A DNA stretch of 64,000 nucleotides from Pomphorhynchus laevis (Eukaryota > Acanthocephala > Palaeacanthocephala > Echinorhynchida > Pomphorhynchidae), in the NCBI GenBank assembly GCA_012934845.2, contig WNNJ02001753.1, positions 1 through 64,000 on the forward strand, written 5' to 3'. Both the position numbers and the translations under genes were made by a program. The notes beneath the pieces are model-generated. The model did no database searches. It was not told the DNA's origin and saw only the letters and a program-made list of their open reading frames with translations. This document shows, in pieces, positions 1 to 11,017 of this stretch (the stretch's first letter is position 1; every line of letters starts with the position of its first letter).

Positions 1-659
1 TATTATATTATATATTTTATTATAATTGATATAATATTTGATATTATATAATATCAAAAATATATTCCAAGGTATATCTTTTTGATATTCTTGGAATATC
101 AAAAAGATATACTTTAAACTATATATACTTTAACTATATATACAATATACTTTAAACTAAATAGTTTTTATATTCTGGTGTTGGAAACATCGAAATAAAT
201 TTTCTTATATTTTATGATTTTCGTTTACTCTTTGAAATAAAGCGGGGTGGAAAATTATCCATAGGTTCTAAAATACGTTTAAAATTTAGTTATTAGAAAC
301 ATGGAAAAATAAGTGGGGTGGAAAATTATCAGTGGACGACCGTTTATTATACTATACCTACCACATTATGTGTTTGTTAAATTTCGACTACGACGCTTTT
401 TTAATTATCATTTAATAATCAAATAATATATAAAAGATAATAAATATGTTATTTTATATTCTTAGAGTGTCTTAAATTTTAAAAATGTTTGCAAAATTAA
501 ATTTCAAGAATATACATTTGTTGGGATATGAAATGAGTGTATTTTAAGATTATTATCAAATGCAAGGCGTTAGCTTAGAAGCTGTTTTGCCTTATCAAAA
601 AAGGAAAAAAAACAAAATTTACAAATTAATATAAGGTAATCAGTAAATTGTCCGTATCA
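1..659. other. AT-rich stretch, no gene seen
   Basis: No coding sequence or recognisable repeat family is visible. A motif close to GCGGGGTGGAAAATTATC occurs twice, at about 242-260 and 313-330, about 70 bp apart, so the stretch may hold remains of a short duplicated element. Confidence 0.5.
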
Positions 660-1224
660 AGATCATTTGAACTAGCAACATTCAAGATATCGATGGAAGT
701 GCTAGTGTCGATTATCCAACCATGCTAGGCACATTCGCTTGAAGTGCTTAATCGAGGAAGCAGTGACGACTTACTTATACAACACATTTCACAAATTGAG
801 CGCGTGATGTGACAGTCGAAAGTTGGTGGGCAATTGAGAATGTTGCTTCATATACAGCTTTCAAGTGACCGCGTAATGTCCTATTTCTCAATCAAAGGAT
901 TTTAGTGGGAAGCCATCAAGTTCGTTTACAATCGCCCAAAGGCAGGACAAGTCTAGTAAGACAAATCTGTCATGAATCGAGCTTATACCTAACGCACGCA
1001 GCCGCATGTGGTAGGACGTTCCAAACCTAAAGCATATCCTTAAACCTTTCTTCAGTACCGACTCAAAGTCAATCAATTCTCGCTTAGTGGTAGGAAAGCA
1101 TGCAGGGATGCAGTACTACAGATGAGGGCGAACTAGTGAAGAAAATAAGATACTAAGCATTGAGTGTGACAGTCGGAATAATGTATTTTTGATGTAGTAC
1201 AATGCCCTAGTTGCCTTTATCCTT
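660..1224 (-). pseudogene. 3' end of a CR1-like LINE (RT C-terminal region)
   Basis: Read on the minus strand from about 1224 to 888, the translation has the layout of the region after the RT domain of CR1-type LINEs: a segment with IKNTLFRLS, then LVRPHL and CIPACFP, then GTSYHMRLRALGISSIHDRF. Stop codons and frame changes break it, so it is not functional. The frame is continuous with the L2-like RT upstream at 1225-1844, so this end belongs to a chimeric copy. From 888 to 660 the homology fades and the boundary is a guess. Confidence 0.6.
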
Positions 1225-2347
1225 GGTAGGATGATGGATTTTGGAGAATTGGCGAAAAGGCTAAGGCGGTAATCGATTTTAGGGAAAATAAGCGATGAAA
1301 AAAGAGGCATACAAGAACGGAAGTCGATAAGGGGGCGGATACGGCAGATGTCGCGAAGAATTAAGTTAGACGAGCGGACCTTGTCACGGACGAAGGGTTT
1401 AAGGGAAAGGTGATCATCGAAATGGAAGCCTAAGAAAGTGAGATTGTGGAGTATGGGGATGATCGATGAGGCAAAATATACAGTGGGAGGAGATATCTTT
1501 GGTTTACGGGGGAGGTTCAACATTATTTTGGACTTATCGGGGTTTAGAACGAGATGGAGATTGGAGAGACGTTTGTAGATAGAAGAAAGACAGTTGGAGG
1601 CAGAAATGCCGATATCGTGTATGCTATGTGCGGGTGCATGAGCATGGATGAGGATGTCATCGGCGTATTGCATAACGTTAAATGAGTAAGGTTTGATAAA
1701 CGGAGAGAGATCGCCAAGCAAAAGAGAGAAAATCAGGGGACCTAGGACTGAACCTTGTGGGACCCCGCAAAAAAATAGGGATGGGAGGGTAGGAAGATGA
1801 ATTAGAACAGACGCGAAAAGAACGTTCGGATATATATGAGGCAAACCATGCTACGGAAGAGGAAGAAAAGCCGTAATCATAACGAAGGCGATAAAGATGG
1901 ACGGAGTGGTCGACAATGTCGAATGCGGAGGAGAGTTCGAGGGATATGAGAACACTATATAGAGCCTTGTCTCGAGAAATGAGTAAGTCGTTGTAAACCT
2001 TTATGCAGGCGATTTCTGTGGAATGATTAGAGCGGAAAGCGGAGAGGAAAGGAGTGTACATATTGGATGAGGAGAGATAAGCGTTGATCTGTATTAATAT
2101 GAGGCGTTCTAAGAGCTTAGAAAGAGTAGGGAGTAGTTAAATGGGGCAATAGCTAGCCGGAAGGGAGGTGTCGATCGATTGTTTTTTAAGGAGGGGACGA
2201 ACGATTGCGGATTTCTAGTGTTATGGGAAGATAGGACTGCAGATAGACGAGTTAAACAAGGTTGTGAGAAATGTGGATATCGATGAGCATATGGATTTTA
2301 ATATGTGAGTGGGCAAGGTTGTGAGGTTTTTTTGGGCAAGGACATGA
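1225..2347 (-). pseudogene. 5'-truncated L2-like LINE reverse transcriptase fragment
   Basis: This is a minus-strand copy of the same LINE as the plus-strand element at 5440-9600. It matches bases 8010-9140 closely, with many identical stretches. RT motifs remain readable: GVPQGSVLGP and QYADDIL. Frames change near 1800, and substitutions and stops break the reading frame. Its 5' end at about 2347 equals the internal position of the intact copy near the words ATGTCCTTGCCC. At about 1225 the L2-like sequence stops and a CR1-like 3' end continues in frame. It cannot mobilise itself. Confidence 0.8.
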
Positions 2348-2380
2348 GGACAGATGATATTCTGTCCTCATGAGGACAGA
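2344..2380. repeat. Short perfect palindrome at the 5' end of the truncated L2-like copy
   Basis: ATGAGGACAGA and TCTGTCCTCAT face each other around a 6-bp loop, then part of the first arm repeats. One arm is element sequence and the other is an inverted copy of it at the truncation point. This looks like a fold-back made while the element was inserted. Confidence 0.7.
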
Positions 2381-2385
2381 TAATA

Positions 2386-4670
2386 TTCCTTGCGAATTTA
2401 GGTTAGTAAAAATAAAACGTGTTATTATTACAGGTCATAGCCATAAGGCTGTTTTGACCGCTCACAACAAAAAACAAATAAATACAAGAAAAAAATCAAA
2501 CAAAAATCGTTCAGTATATTTATCAGAACCATGGGTATTGCAGCAACCACAACTCGTTCTTATTTCGAATTCTGTTCTTTATATTGGATTTAAATTCATT
2601 GATTGTATGCACCGCAACGACATCAACTGTAAGACGATTTTAAACATTCACCGCTCGATGGGACAGTCGGAAATGACCAGGGTATTTTCCGTGTTTATGT
2701 ACTACCAGTACTTTCGAGTGCCCTCTAGTCCATCCCGATCATTGTGTTCAACTCTATTTGCTGGAAAATTCTCATCTTCGTTAATCAGTCGATACATATC
2801 TATAAGGTCGAAAAGAAGGAACCTTTCACGCACTGTCGGCATATTCAAACTTTTTATTCGTGTCTCATTGGAAAGATATCGTACCTGAGGACATAATTTC
2901 ATCTTCGTTAATTAGTCGATACATAGCTATAAGGTCGAAAAGAAGGAACCTTTCACGCACTGTCGGCATATTCAAACTTTTTATTCGTGTCTCATAGGGA
3001 AGATATCGTACCTGAGGACAGAATTTCGTAACCCGTCGAAGTATGCGCTTTAATTGATCAAGTTATGTACGCGTACACAGAAAGACTGCTGGCGACACAT
3101 ATTCTAATATCGGTCTTATAAGAGCATTATATAAACGCACAACACAAACGGGAGATAAATCTTTAAAGCAATTTTTGACAATATACGTTATTCTTCTTGC
3201 TGCGTTACAAATCCTATCAATGTTAGCACGTGTTTTCAGATTGTTTTGAACAATTATACCAAGATCCTAAATGGAGTGCGTGATAACAACAAACTCGTTG
3301 CTAATAAAATTTTCTTGACTCACATTGCTATGACCAAATATCATATATGCACACTTTTTAATATTCAATACATTTCCAGTGTTTAAGGACCATCGATAAA
3401 CAATGTTTAGGATATTTTGAAAGTCATTTTGATCCTTGTTAGTTTGAATCAATTTCCATAGCTTTACATCATCGGCAAAAGCTAAAACACTACAATCCTC
3501 AATTAAATCTAGTAGCTGATTTATAAATAAGTTAAACAACAAGGGGCCTAAGACTGATCCCTGTGGTACTCCTGAGGTGATAGGACGATAAGACGATATA
3601 CATTGACCTACACGAACAGCAAAGGATCTATCTTTAAGAAAATCTTAAATCCAGCTTATAATGGAGCGATTAACTTTATAAGACTCAAGGGTGGAAATTA
3701 GCATTTTGTGGGGTACCCTATCAAAAGCCAGACTAAAGTAAAGAAATATTACGTCGATACAGTACCCGTTAGCAATATCTCCAACCAAATCTTCACGAGC
3801 ATATAATAAGTTTGTAAGACATGAACGCAGATGGCGAAATCCATGCTGTGCATTATTGAGAATTTTCAGCGAGCTCAAATGATCATATATGCGTATGTTT
3901 GGTATGCGCTTAATCACTTTGCATACAACACTAGTTAGACTTATTGCCCTATAGTTATTCGGATCATCTTTTTCACCATTTTTATAAATTGGTACTACAA
4001 TCGTTTTTTTCCAGGCAGCAGGTAACTTCGAAATGCGCAAGCTCAGCTTAAATATGAAAGCTAATGGCTCAGCCTGAACAGGAGCAAGTAAGTTAAAAAG
4101 TTGGGGGTGAATATCATCAGGACCTGCCGCTGATGATCTAGATAACCTAGCCAATTCAACAAAAACCTCATGTGCTGTTATCGTTAAAACTGGAGAACCA
4201 ATTTCTACATGTTGTGATGCTGCATCTCCACATATGCTAGAGAATGCATCTGGTGTTAGCTCAAAAGCGGATGCAAACACTTCTGCCATGCTGTCTGGCG
4301 ATGTCACACGAGTGTTACCGTCTCTTAAAGATGAAATAGCTGGTAGCAGAGCTCTGGATCCTTCACATGAGCTCGAAATTTTTTTTGGTTCTGTATCAAT
4401 TTGTAAAGCTAATTGATCTTCAAAACTTTGACTTTTTGTAATCTTCAAGCGATTGACGAAATTACGGAACATTGTATACCGCTTTTTAAAATTATTCTGA
4501 TAACGACTTAGTTCAAATAGTCGATTCCTATGTTTGAGAACATATCGCAATTCAGTGTCGAACCAAGGAAGGTATTTGGCTTTACTTTTTGGTACTCTAT
4601 AGAGTGGTGCAAACTTATCTGCAAGAGCTGCTAAACCTGATTCAATAACATGCCACCTTACCTCAATGTC
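2386..4670 (-). pseudogene. CR1-like LINE reverse transcriptase region, broken
   Basis: On the minus strand a long frame (4550-3645) begins with the linker after the endonuclease. It then shows RT blocks: AAGPDDIHPQLFNLLAP, AAWKKTIVVPIYKNGEKDD, NYRAISLTSVVCKVI, QHGFRHLRSCLTNLL and FDRVPHKML. The same frame continues past a stop near 3642 to GVPQGSVLGPLLFN and FADDVKLWK (3542-3267), the catalytic palm motifs. A second stop follows. The C-terminal part, with YLSNETRIKSLN and RERFLLFDLIDMYRLI, is readable to about 2702. These motifs are typical of the CR1 clade. At least two nonsense changes and a frameshift near 4672 make it inactive. A 127-bp tandem duplication lies in its 3' part. Confidence 0.85.
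2773..3027. repeat. 127-bp tandem duplication in the CR1-like 3' region
   Basis: The block beginning CATCTTCGTTAAT at 2773 is repeated from 2900, with a few differences. It covers the C-terminal coding part of the minus-strand CR1-like element and is present twice head to tail. Since only this copy can be compared, I infer a local duplication after insertion. Confidence 0.85.
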
Positions 4671-5450
4671 GTCACTAGCACAGTTGAATATGTTTCTAGT
4701 GCAGCCTCTCGTAATGAGTCTTCATCAATTTGTTTCCATAATCTTTTCGACACTATCAGATTTTCCACTTTTGGGATCATACACATAGGAAAATAATTGA
4801 ATAAGATCATGCAATGATCGCTCAATCCAAAAGGACTCTGATAGCTCATATTACCCACACTTGTAATTAATTTGGAAAATACTAAATCTAGACAAGATTC
4901 CTGGTTTTGCGCGAATCTGGTGGACGACTGCATATGTTGCTCTAACATGAGATCATTTGTAAGAAAATTCCACAAATCCACATCTGACTTGGAAGAACCA
5001 CCATCCAAAACATAATTCTCGATGTGACCAGCTGAGGGTATATCAAAATCGCCAACTAATTGATATTCTTCAAGCTCAGAACAGTGACTAATTAGTGTAG
5101 AGAATTCATGACTCAATACGGATGATTGCGGCGACCTGAAGCACACGGCAATACCTAAGGGACCTTCTAAGTGTGAAACAATGACTGAGATAAACTCACA
5201 AGTGCCCACTTCATTTTTAAAATTACGAGTGGAAATAATATTTAAGGATGTCGTAATATAGAGCGCAACACCTCTACCTTTCCAAGAATCTCTATCAGCT
5301 CTCAACAAATTATATCCCATAATAATAATCAAACTATCGGAGATATCACGATGCAGCCATGTTTTAGTGCGAGCCAGGATTGCTGGTTCATTTGAGATTA
5401 CCCATATCTTAAGTTCATCAAATTTTGGTAAAATACTCCTTAAACTATCT
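4658..5450 (-). pseudogene. CR1-like LINE endonuclease domain (AP-endonuclease type)
   Basis: The minus-strand frame is open from about 5443 to 4658. It contains LARTKTWLHRDISDSLI, GYNLLRADRDS, KGRGVALYI, the block LVGDFDIPSAGHIENYVL, STRFAQNQESCLDLVFS and GLSDHCMI. These correspond to the conserved middle and C-terminal parts of LINE apurinic-type endonucleases: the GDFN-like strand (here GDFDIP), the substrate-binding loop, and the SDH catalytic motif. The N-terminal part of the domain is missing, because the copy ends at about 5450 where the plus-strand L2-like element begins. A frameshift separates it from the RT part. Confidence 0.85.
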
Positions 5451-6671
5451 TGATACCTATTAACTACTTACAATCTAAAGTAAATACACAAATTACACAT
5501 ACATATACATCGACGACAACCATCGACGACAACCATCGACGACAACCATCGACGACAACCATCGACGACAACCATCGACGACAACACAATCGACGACAAC
5601 CATCGACGACAACCATCGACGACAACAATCGACGGCAACCATCGTTTATGGGAGGACGTAAGAAAACAACTAAGACCGACACCAACTATGGACAACTGCA
5701 AGTACAGTGCTCGATACACGACTGCAGCGTCTGGACAACAATCACCTGCGACAAGAATAAGGCTAAAGAAGACTTCGTATGTGGTTTTTGTGCCGACAAA
5801 CTAATATGCAACCTTTCCGATAAGCACATATCAACATCCAACACGTCAACTCAAACTACCCCCGTCGTTTCTAATGTCCTTTCTCCACCAACCGACCCTG
5901 CCACCATATACACTTCCCATTCCATGTCATCTTCACTCCCCGACACCCCACGTCCCGTCCTTCCCGTCTCGTTTCTCAATAACTTGCATCCATCAATCAA
6001 AATCACCTCCACCAACTTCCACTATCCTTCCACTCATAACCTTTCCTTACATCGCTTGCCACCCTCTTTATTATCATTATCCTCTGTCTCCCGTCGTCAA
6101 ACCAAATCCCTCCAAATCATCAACTGACAGCTCTTCTATCGTGATCTCACCTACTCACGTCAGTCGTCCTCCTTTACGGAAGCGCTTTGCTTCTCGCGAT
6201 CGTTGCGTCATTGTTACTAATATCACGCCTTCTAACTCCTTATCTCCACAAGCACGTCTGGACCACGATGTTTCCGCCTTCAGATCCATCCTCTCGTCTA
6301 TTGTTCCTGCGGATAAACCATCCTTTTTCAAGGAAATTTCTCCTGTCGCATTCATCCGTCTAAACAAATCTTCTCAATCTAATCCTTCCCAGCCCCCTCT
6401 CCTAAAAATTGTTTTCAAGCATCGCTCTCACGCGTCTTCTGTCCTCTCTCAACGATTCAAACTCATGTCATCTTCAACCACTCGAATTTTCCCCGATCGC
6501 GCCCCTTCTGAAATCGCTCAAATCTCTTCAGCCCGCATCAAAAAACGCCGTCGCGAGGAAAACGGCGAAACATCACTCGCCATCCGAAACATAGACGGAC
6601 ATTTTCAAGTTGTCCACACCCGTCCAAAAATTCGATGGCACTCCATCTCTCCTATGCGTCTTCTCCACTAG
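5450..6671 (+). pseudogene. L2-like LINE ORF1 protein (zinc-finger plus C-terminal nucleic-acid region), frameshifted
   Basis: The first part (5450-6127) starts with a low-complexity stretch from a 13-bp minisatellite. It then has a cysteine cluster, VQCSIHDCSVWTTITC followed by FVCGFCADKLIC, resembling the PHD-like zinc finger of CR1/L2-type ORF1 proteins. A Ser/Pro/Thr-rich linker follows. The frame shifts by one between about 5874 and 6127 and continues to 6671. There LKIVFKHRSHASSVL, IFPDRAPSEIAQ and SLAIRNIDGHFQVV match the usual C-terminal pattern of these ORF1s. A nucleic-acid-chaperone role is inferred from the family. The frame ends where ORF2 starts, with a short overlap. Confidence 0.7.
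5508..5644. repeat. 13-bp minisatellite at the start of ORF1
   Basis: The unit CATCGACGACAAC is repeated about ten times with small changes. Since 13 is not a multiple of three, each repeat moves the frame, and all forward and two reverse frames stay open through the array. It may be a recent expansion at the element's 5' end. Confidence 0.95.
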
Positions 6672-8013
6672 ACTCTTTCGCCACAGCACACGGTTTCCGC
6701 CTCGGTCTCCTCAACACTAGATCTATTCTCAATAAATCCGATCTTATCCTCAACCTATTCACCAAGCAATCCATCGATCTCTTCTGCCTCACCGAATCCT
6801 GGCACTCAGATTCCGACGACCTTTCCATTCGCCGTCTGCTCTCTGCCGGTTGCTCCCTAGTCGAATCCGCCCGCCCCCTCAGCTCATGCCCTTCTAAATC
6901 TTCTAATCATTGCAGCATCGTCGCATTCGCGCGTCACCCAGCGTCTCTTCGCAAAATCAATCCCCCTTTCAGTCCTTGCTCTTTTGAATTGCTCACTTGT
7001 CGTTATTCTAACCCGATCACTCTAGATCTCGCCATTGTATACCGTCCTGGTTCATCAGCTCCTACAGCCTTATTTTTTACCGAACTCGCTGACCTCCTTT
7101 CTCATTGTTCTTTGTCCTTAATCCCTTCACTCGTTCTAGGCGACTTCAATATCCGCCTAGACCGCCCCTCTTCCACAGATTCCATCCGCTTCATCAACAT
7201 TCTATCCAACTACAATTACAAACTAATCTCCACTGCCCCACACATATACTTGGTGGGGCACTCGACATCATCGCTGTCCCCGATCATTTTGATGCCTACA
7301 CCTCACTGTCCATCTCTGATCCTGGTCTATCCGATCACTTTCTTATAACCCTTGATCTCGCTCGCAACCACACCCCTCCTCCAACACCTACAATCCTACG
7401 TCGCCCTTGGAGAAATCTTGACCTCTCCCTTCTCCGCTCTGCCTTACTCAAATCGTCTCTATCATTACCCACAATAACATATTCATCTCCTCACGATCTC
7501 GCCTTTCTTTTCGACTCTGAACTCACATCCAATCTCGATATTCTCTTGCCCTTCAAGTCTCACCCACCCCGTCGCTTGCACCGTGCCACATGGTTTGACA
7601 TCCACTGACTACTCTCAAAGCGTCGACTCCGCCATGCTTTTCGAGTCTATCACCGCTCTCTCAGACGCGATTTCCACTCGATCACTCCGTCTTTCCGTGA
7701 TTCCTATCTTGCTCTTCGCCGGTCTCATCTCCACCTACTACGTACCAAATGCAACTCCTTCTGGCAGCATAAAATCATCACTTCATTCAACTCTAAGACT
7801 CTCTGGCATACTTTTAACTCAATCCTGGCTCGTTCCTCTACGCCGTGCAACATCAATGCTAATGATTATTCGTCATTTCTCCAGACTAAAGTATCCACGC
7901 TGCTCTCTCACACCCCGGTCTCCATCCTATCCCACTCTGCCCAGTCTACTCTCATCCTTCCGGAACTCTTTCATCTTATCCCTGTATCACCTACAGAAGT
8001 ATCATCTGTCATC
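6635..8013 (+). pseudogene. L2-like LINE ORF2, endonuclease domain and linker, frameshifted
   Basis: The frame 6635-7348 carries the AP-endonuclease signature: LGLLNTRSILNK, CLTESWHSD, SIVAFARHP, VYRPGSSAPTA and LVLGDFNIRL. It then changes frame near 7230, and the end of the domain (ALDIIAVPDHFDAY, LSDHFLITLDLA) is read from 7105-7608. The linker to the RT (7583-8068 and other frames) is broken by further indels. The domain would nick target DNA for target-primed reverse transcription. The frameshifts mean this copy cannot encode a continuous ORF2. Confidence 0.8.
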
Positions 8014-9531
8014 ATGTCCTTGCCCAACAAAACCTCACCTGCCGATCCCCTGCCTACCCACATATTAAAATCTATATGCTCATCGATATCCCCATTTCTC
8101 ACAACCTTGTTTAACTCGTCTATCCGCAGTCGTATCTTCCCTTCACACTGGAAATCCGCAATCGTTTGTCCCCTCCTTAAGAAACAATCGCTTGACCCCT
8201 CTCTTCCTTCTAGCTATCGCCCCATTTCACTACTCCCTACTCTTTCAAAGCTCTTAGAACGCCTCATCTTAATACAAATCAATGCTTATCTCTCCTCATT
8301 CAATCTGTACCCTCCTTTCCAATCCGCTTTCCGCTCTAATCACTCGACAGAAATCGCATGCATAAAAGTGTACAACGACTTACTCATTTCTCGAGACAAG
8401 GCTCTATATAGTGTTCTCATCTTCCTCGACCTCTCCACCGCATTCGACATTGTCGACCACTCCGTCCTCCTTTCTCGCCTTCGTTATGATTACGGCTTTT
8501 CTTCCTCCTCCGTAGCATGGTTCGCCTCATATCTATCCGACCGTTCCTTTCGCGTCTGTTCTAATTCATCATCCTCCCCTCCCATCCCTATTTTTTGCGG
8601 GGTCCCACAAGGTTCAGTCATAGGTCCCCTGCTTTTCTCTCTTTTGCTTGGCGATCTCTCTCCGTTTATCAAACCTTACTCATTTAACGTCATGCAATAC
8701 GCCGATGACATCCTCATCCATGCTCATGCACCCGCACATAGCATACACGATATCGGCATTTCTGCCTCCAACTGTCTTTCTTCTATCTACAAACGTCTCT
8801 CCAATCTCCATCTCGTTCTAAACCCCGATAAGTCCAAAATAATGTGCATCCTTCCCCGTAAACCAAACATATCTCTTCCCACTGTTTATTTTGCCTCATC
8901 GATCATCCCCATAGTCCACAATCTCACTTTCTTAGGCTTCCATTTCGATGATCACCTTTCCCTTAAACCCTTCGTCCGTGACAAGGTCCGCTTGTCTAAC
9001 TTAATTCTCCGTGACATTCGCCGTATCCGCCCCTTTATCGACTTCCGTTCTTGTATGTCTCTTCTTTCATCGCTTCTTTTTCCTAAAATCGATTACTGCC
9101 TTAGCCTTTTCGCCAATTCTCCAAAATCCATCATCCTACCACTACAACGAATAATCAACACCGCCGTTCGAGTGCTCTTTCGTCTCCATCGCTTCGACCA
9201 CACATCCACATATTTTGCCCAACTCTCCTGGCCCACCATCCACATCCGCATCAAACTCCGCCTTCTTCTCGTTACTTTTCGTCTCATCGCTGTCGGCTCC
9301 CCATCGTTCATCAACCTTCCTTTCTTAGACGATACTCGCCCCACCTCGCTATCGCTTCGTTCCTGTCATACCCTCTTACTCCACGTTCCTAATTACTCCA
9401 ACAACTACGGTATCCGATCCTTCCTCGTCGCCGCCTCACTCGCCTGGAATCAACTCCCTCTCGACGTCCGCCGCGCTCCCTTTTTTATCACATTCAAACA
9501 CCTTTTCCGTTCACACCTTCTCGACAACTGA
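8014..9531 (+). CDS. L2-like LINE reverse transcriptase, intact 505-codon frame
   Basis: This is an uninterrupted frame covering the whole RT and C-terminal region. Motifs in order are ADPLPTHILKSI, WKSAIVCPLLKKQSLDP, SYRPISLLPTLSKLLERL, FQSAFRSNHSTEIACIKV, FLDLSTAFDIVDHSVLL, GVPQGSVIGPLLFSLLLGDL at about residues 195-214, and QYADDIL with the catalytic YADD at residues 229-232. The C-terminal region ends with SLAWNQLPLDVRRAPF and FKHLFRSHLLDN, the usual end of CR1/L2 ORF2 proteins. The first ATG is only the first internal one, since the true ORF2 begins near 6635. The lack of stops here, against the decay upstream, suggests a fairly recent copy. Confidence 0.85.
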   Translation: MSLPNKTSPADPLPTHILKSICSSISPFLTTLFNSSIRSRIFPSHWKSAIVCPLLKKQSLDPSLPSSYRPISLLPTLSKLLERLILIQINAYLSSFNLYPPFQSAFRSNHSTEIACIKVYNDLLISRDKALYSVLIFLDLSTAFDIVDHSVLLSRLRYDYGFSSSSVAWFASYLSDRSFRVCSNSSSSPPIPIFCGVPQGSVIGPLLFSLLLGDLSPFIKPYSFNVMQYADDILIHAHAPAHSIHDIGISASNCLSSIYKRLSNLHLVLNPDKSKIMCILPRKPNISLPTVYFASSIIPIVHNLTFLGFHFDDHLSLKPFVRDKVRLSNLILRDIRRIRPFIDFRSCMSLLSSLLFPKIDYCLSLFANSPKSIILPLQRIINTAVRVLFRLHRFDHTSTYFAQLSWPTIHIRIKLRLLLVTFRLIAVGSPSFINLPFLDDTRPTSLSLRSCHTLLLHVPNYSNNYGIRSFLVAASLAWNQLPLDVRRAPFFITFKHLFRSHLLDN

Positions 9532-9600
9532 TTCACAGTCTTGTTTTGTTGTGGTCATGTTAGCGTGCGCTGGCACGCATTTGTCACGTTAAAATAAATC

Positions 9601-10135
9601 CTTTTTTTAATTAATATAAGCGACACTAATACCAGAAGCAGAGGGCAGTTGAGTAGGGATGTTAGATGTGTTCTTAAATAAGGGGTCGAAGATATTTTCG
9701 AGGAAGCTATTTTAGAGGGAAAATTATTTGATAACTAGGGAAGACTAGTTTGATAATAGTCATTAATTGCAAAAATAGGTAGGTTTCAAATTAAAGGTTG
9801 CACCTTCCCCTACTAACACTGATTTAATTTAAAATCAGAGATGATTTCAATTAAATTTGTAACATTCAAGACGAGTCTTTTCTTAAATTTTATTGTCAAT
9901 AAAGCAGACGAGTTGAGTGATAGTTAGCCAACATTAATAGTACTGAAACCTGGAACGTAGGTATTGGATCAGTAGCTGATGAGGTCCACTAATATTGAAA
10001 TGTAGCGCACTTCTGTTGGCTTATAGATATGATTAAAGTAGCGTGCAGAATAAAATAATCATCTAAATTTCAATGGTTCAAATTCATATTCCTTATAAAA
10101 TTAAATGATAAAATTGAATACTAGTTATTCACTAC
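9601..10135. other. AT-rich gap, no gene seen
   Basis: No open frame of note and no recognisable element lie between the LINE 3' end and the first Penelope-like tail. Confidence 0.4.
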
Positions 10136-10470
10136 AGACGATTTATCAGAATAGGGATTGGAGGTCATCAGAAGGACCTGCTAGGAACTCCTAATATATA
10201 TAATATATTTAATAGACGGTGTATTCGAATAAGAAATAGAGGTCATCAATAGGAACTGCTATGCTATCAGGTTTCGGTCCCTATTCCTTGACCCAACAAA
10301 GCAGTGTGGCCAAATACGAGCTAATAACGTATTTCCACTAATGAAATTTGATTATCTATTTGATTACCCTATTCTAATACAAAGCATATTGTTTATTATC
10401 CATCCATTAAATAAATTTTTAATAATATTTTGTTGATTTGTATATTGTAAAATAAATAAGAATTTTTTTT
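10136..10470 (-). mobile_element. Structured 3' tail of the Penelope-like family (antisense copy)
   Basis: On the plus strand this reads as the reverse complement of the tail that follows the RT frame at 18755-19360. It holds ACTGCTATGCTATCAGG, GGTCCC, AACAAAGCAG, the ACGTATTTC hairpin, and CCCTATTCTAATACAAAG, then TTTATTATCCATCC, which is the end of the RT frame in other copies. A second partial copy of its outer arm lies at 10136-10200. No RT coding sequence remains. Confidence 0.7.
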
Positions 10471-11017
10471 GTAAAAAATAACATACAATGTATTCATGAA
10501 TAAAGAATATAGCTTACGTATTTTATGTTATATATAAATTAAAAATAAAGATAAATAATTAAAAATAATAAATAATTATAATAATTATAAGAAAATAATA
10601 AATTATTTCTTATATAGACTAATTATAAGTATATTTCATTATTACTTATTATATTTCATTTTCGGGAAAACAAAGTCCACAGTCTACTGACTAATTTGTT
10701 ATTAGAACAAATCAGATCAGCTAACTGGGATTACGTATTTTATACTTTGTATGAATAAATAATATGACAAGCTAGATATGCTAACTCAATAAAAAAAATT
10801 AGAATAAAAAATTTCGCATTACGGACACGAAAATTCAATCTAATATCAATAGCTTTCATTACAATTTACTATATAAATTGAAAATTTATAAAGTAAATTG
10901 TCTAATTTACTTTATAAATAGGACACGAAAATTTAATACGTTTTGAAAGTATTGAAATAAATCATTAGCGATGAAAATAAATGTAGAAATCAATAACAAA
11001 AAGAAAACTTTTATAAA

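Larger units (their letters stand above)
5440..9600 (+). mobile_element. Nearly full-length L2-like LINE retrotransposon
   Basis: The element has a short 5' leader, an ORF1 with a zinc-finger-like region, an ORF2 with an AP-type endonuclease and an intact RT frame, and a short 3' untranslated end near 9600 followed by a T-rich run. RT features such as QSAFRSNHSTEIA, FDIVDHSVLL and GVPQGSV fit the CR1/L2 group; I favour L2. ORF1, the endonuclease and the linker have several frameshifts, so the copy as read is not autonomous. Its base composition is much less AT-rich than the surrounding DNA. Close relatives lie at 1225-2347 (minus) and 21.8-23.3 kb (plus). Confidence 0.85.

Noticed and set aside
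5464-5719. Minus-strand frames over the 13-bp minisatellite
   Set aside because: They exist because the repeat has no stops in those frames. The plus-strand ORF1 is supported by its zinc-finger-like continuation.
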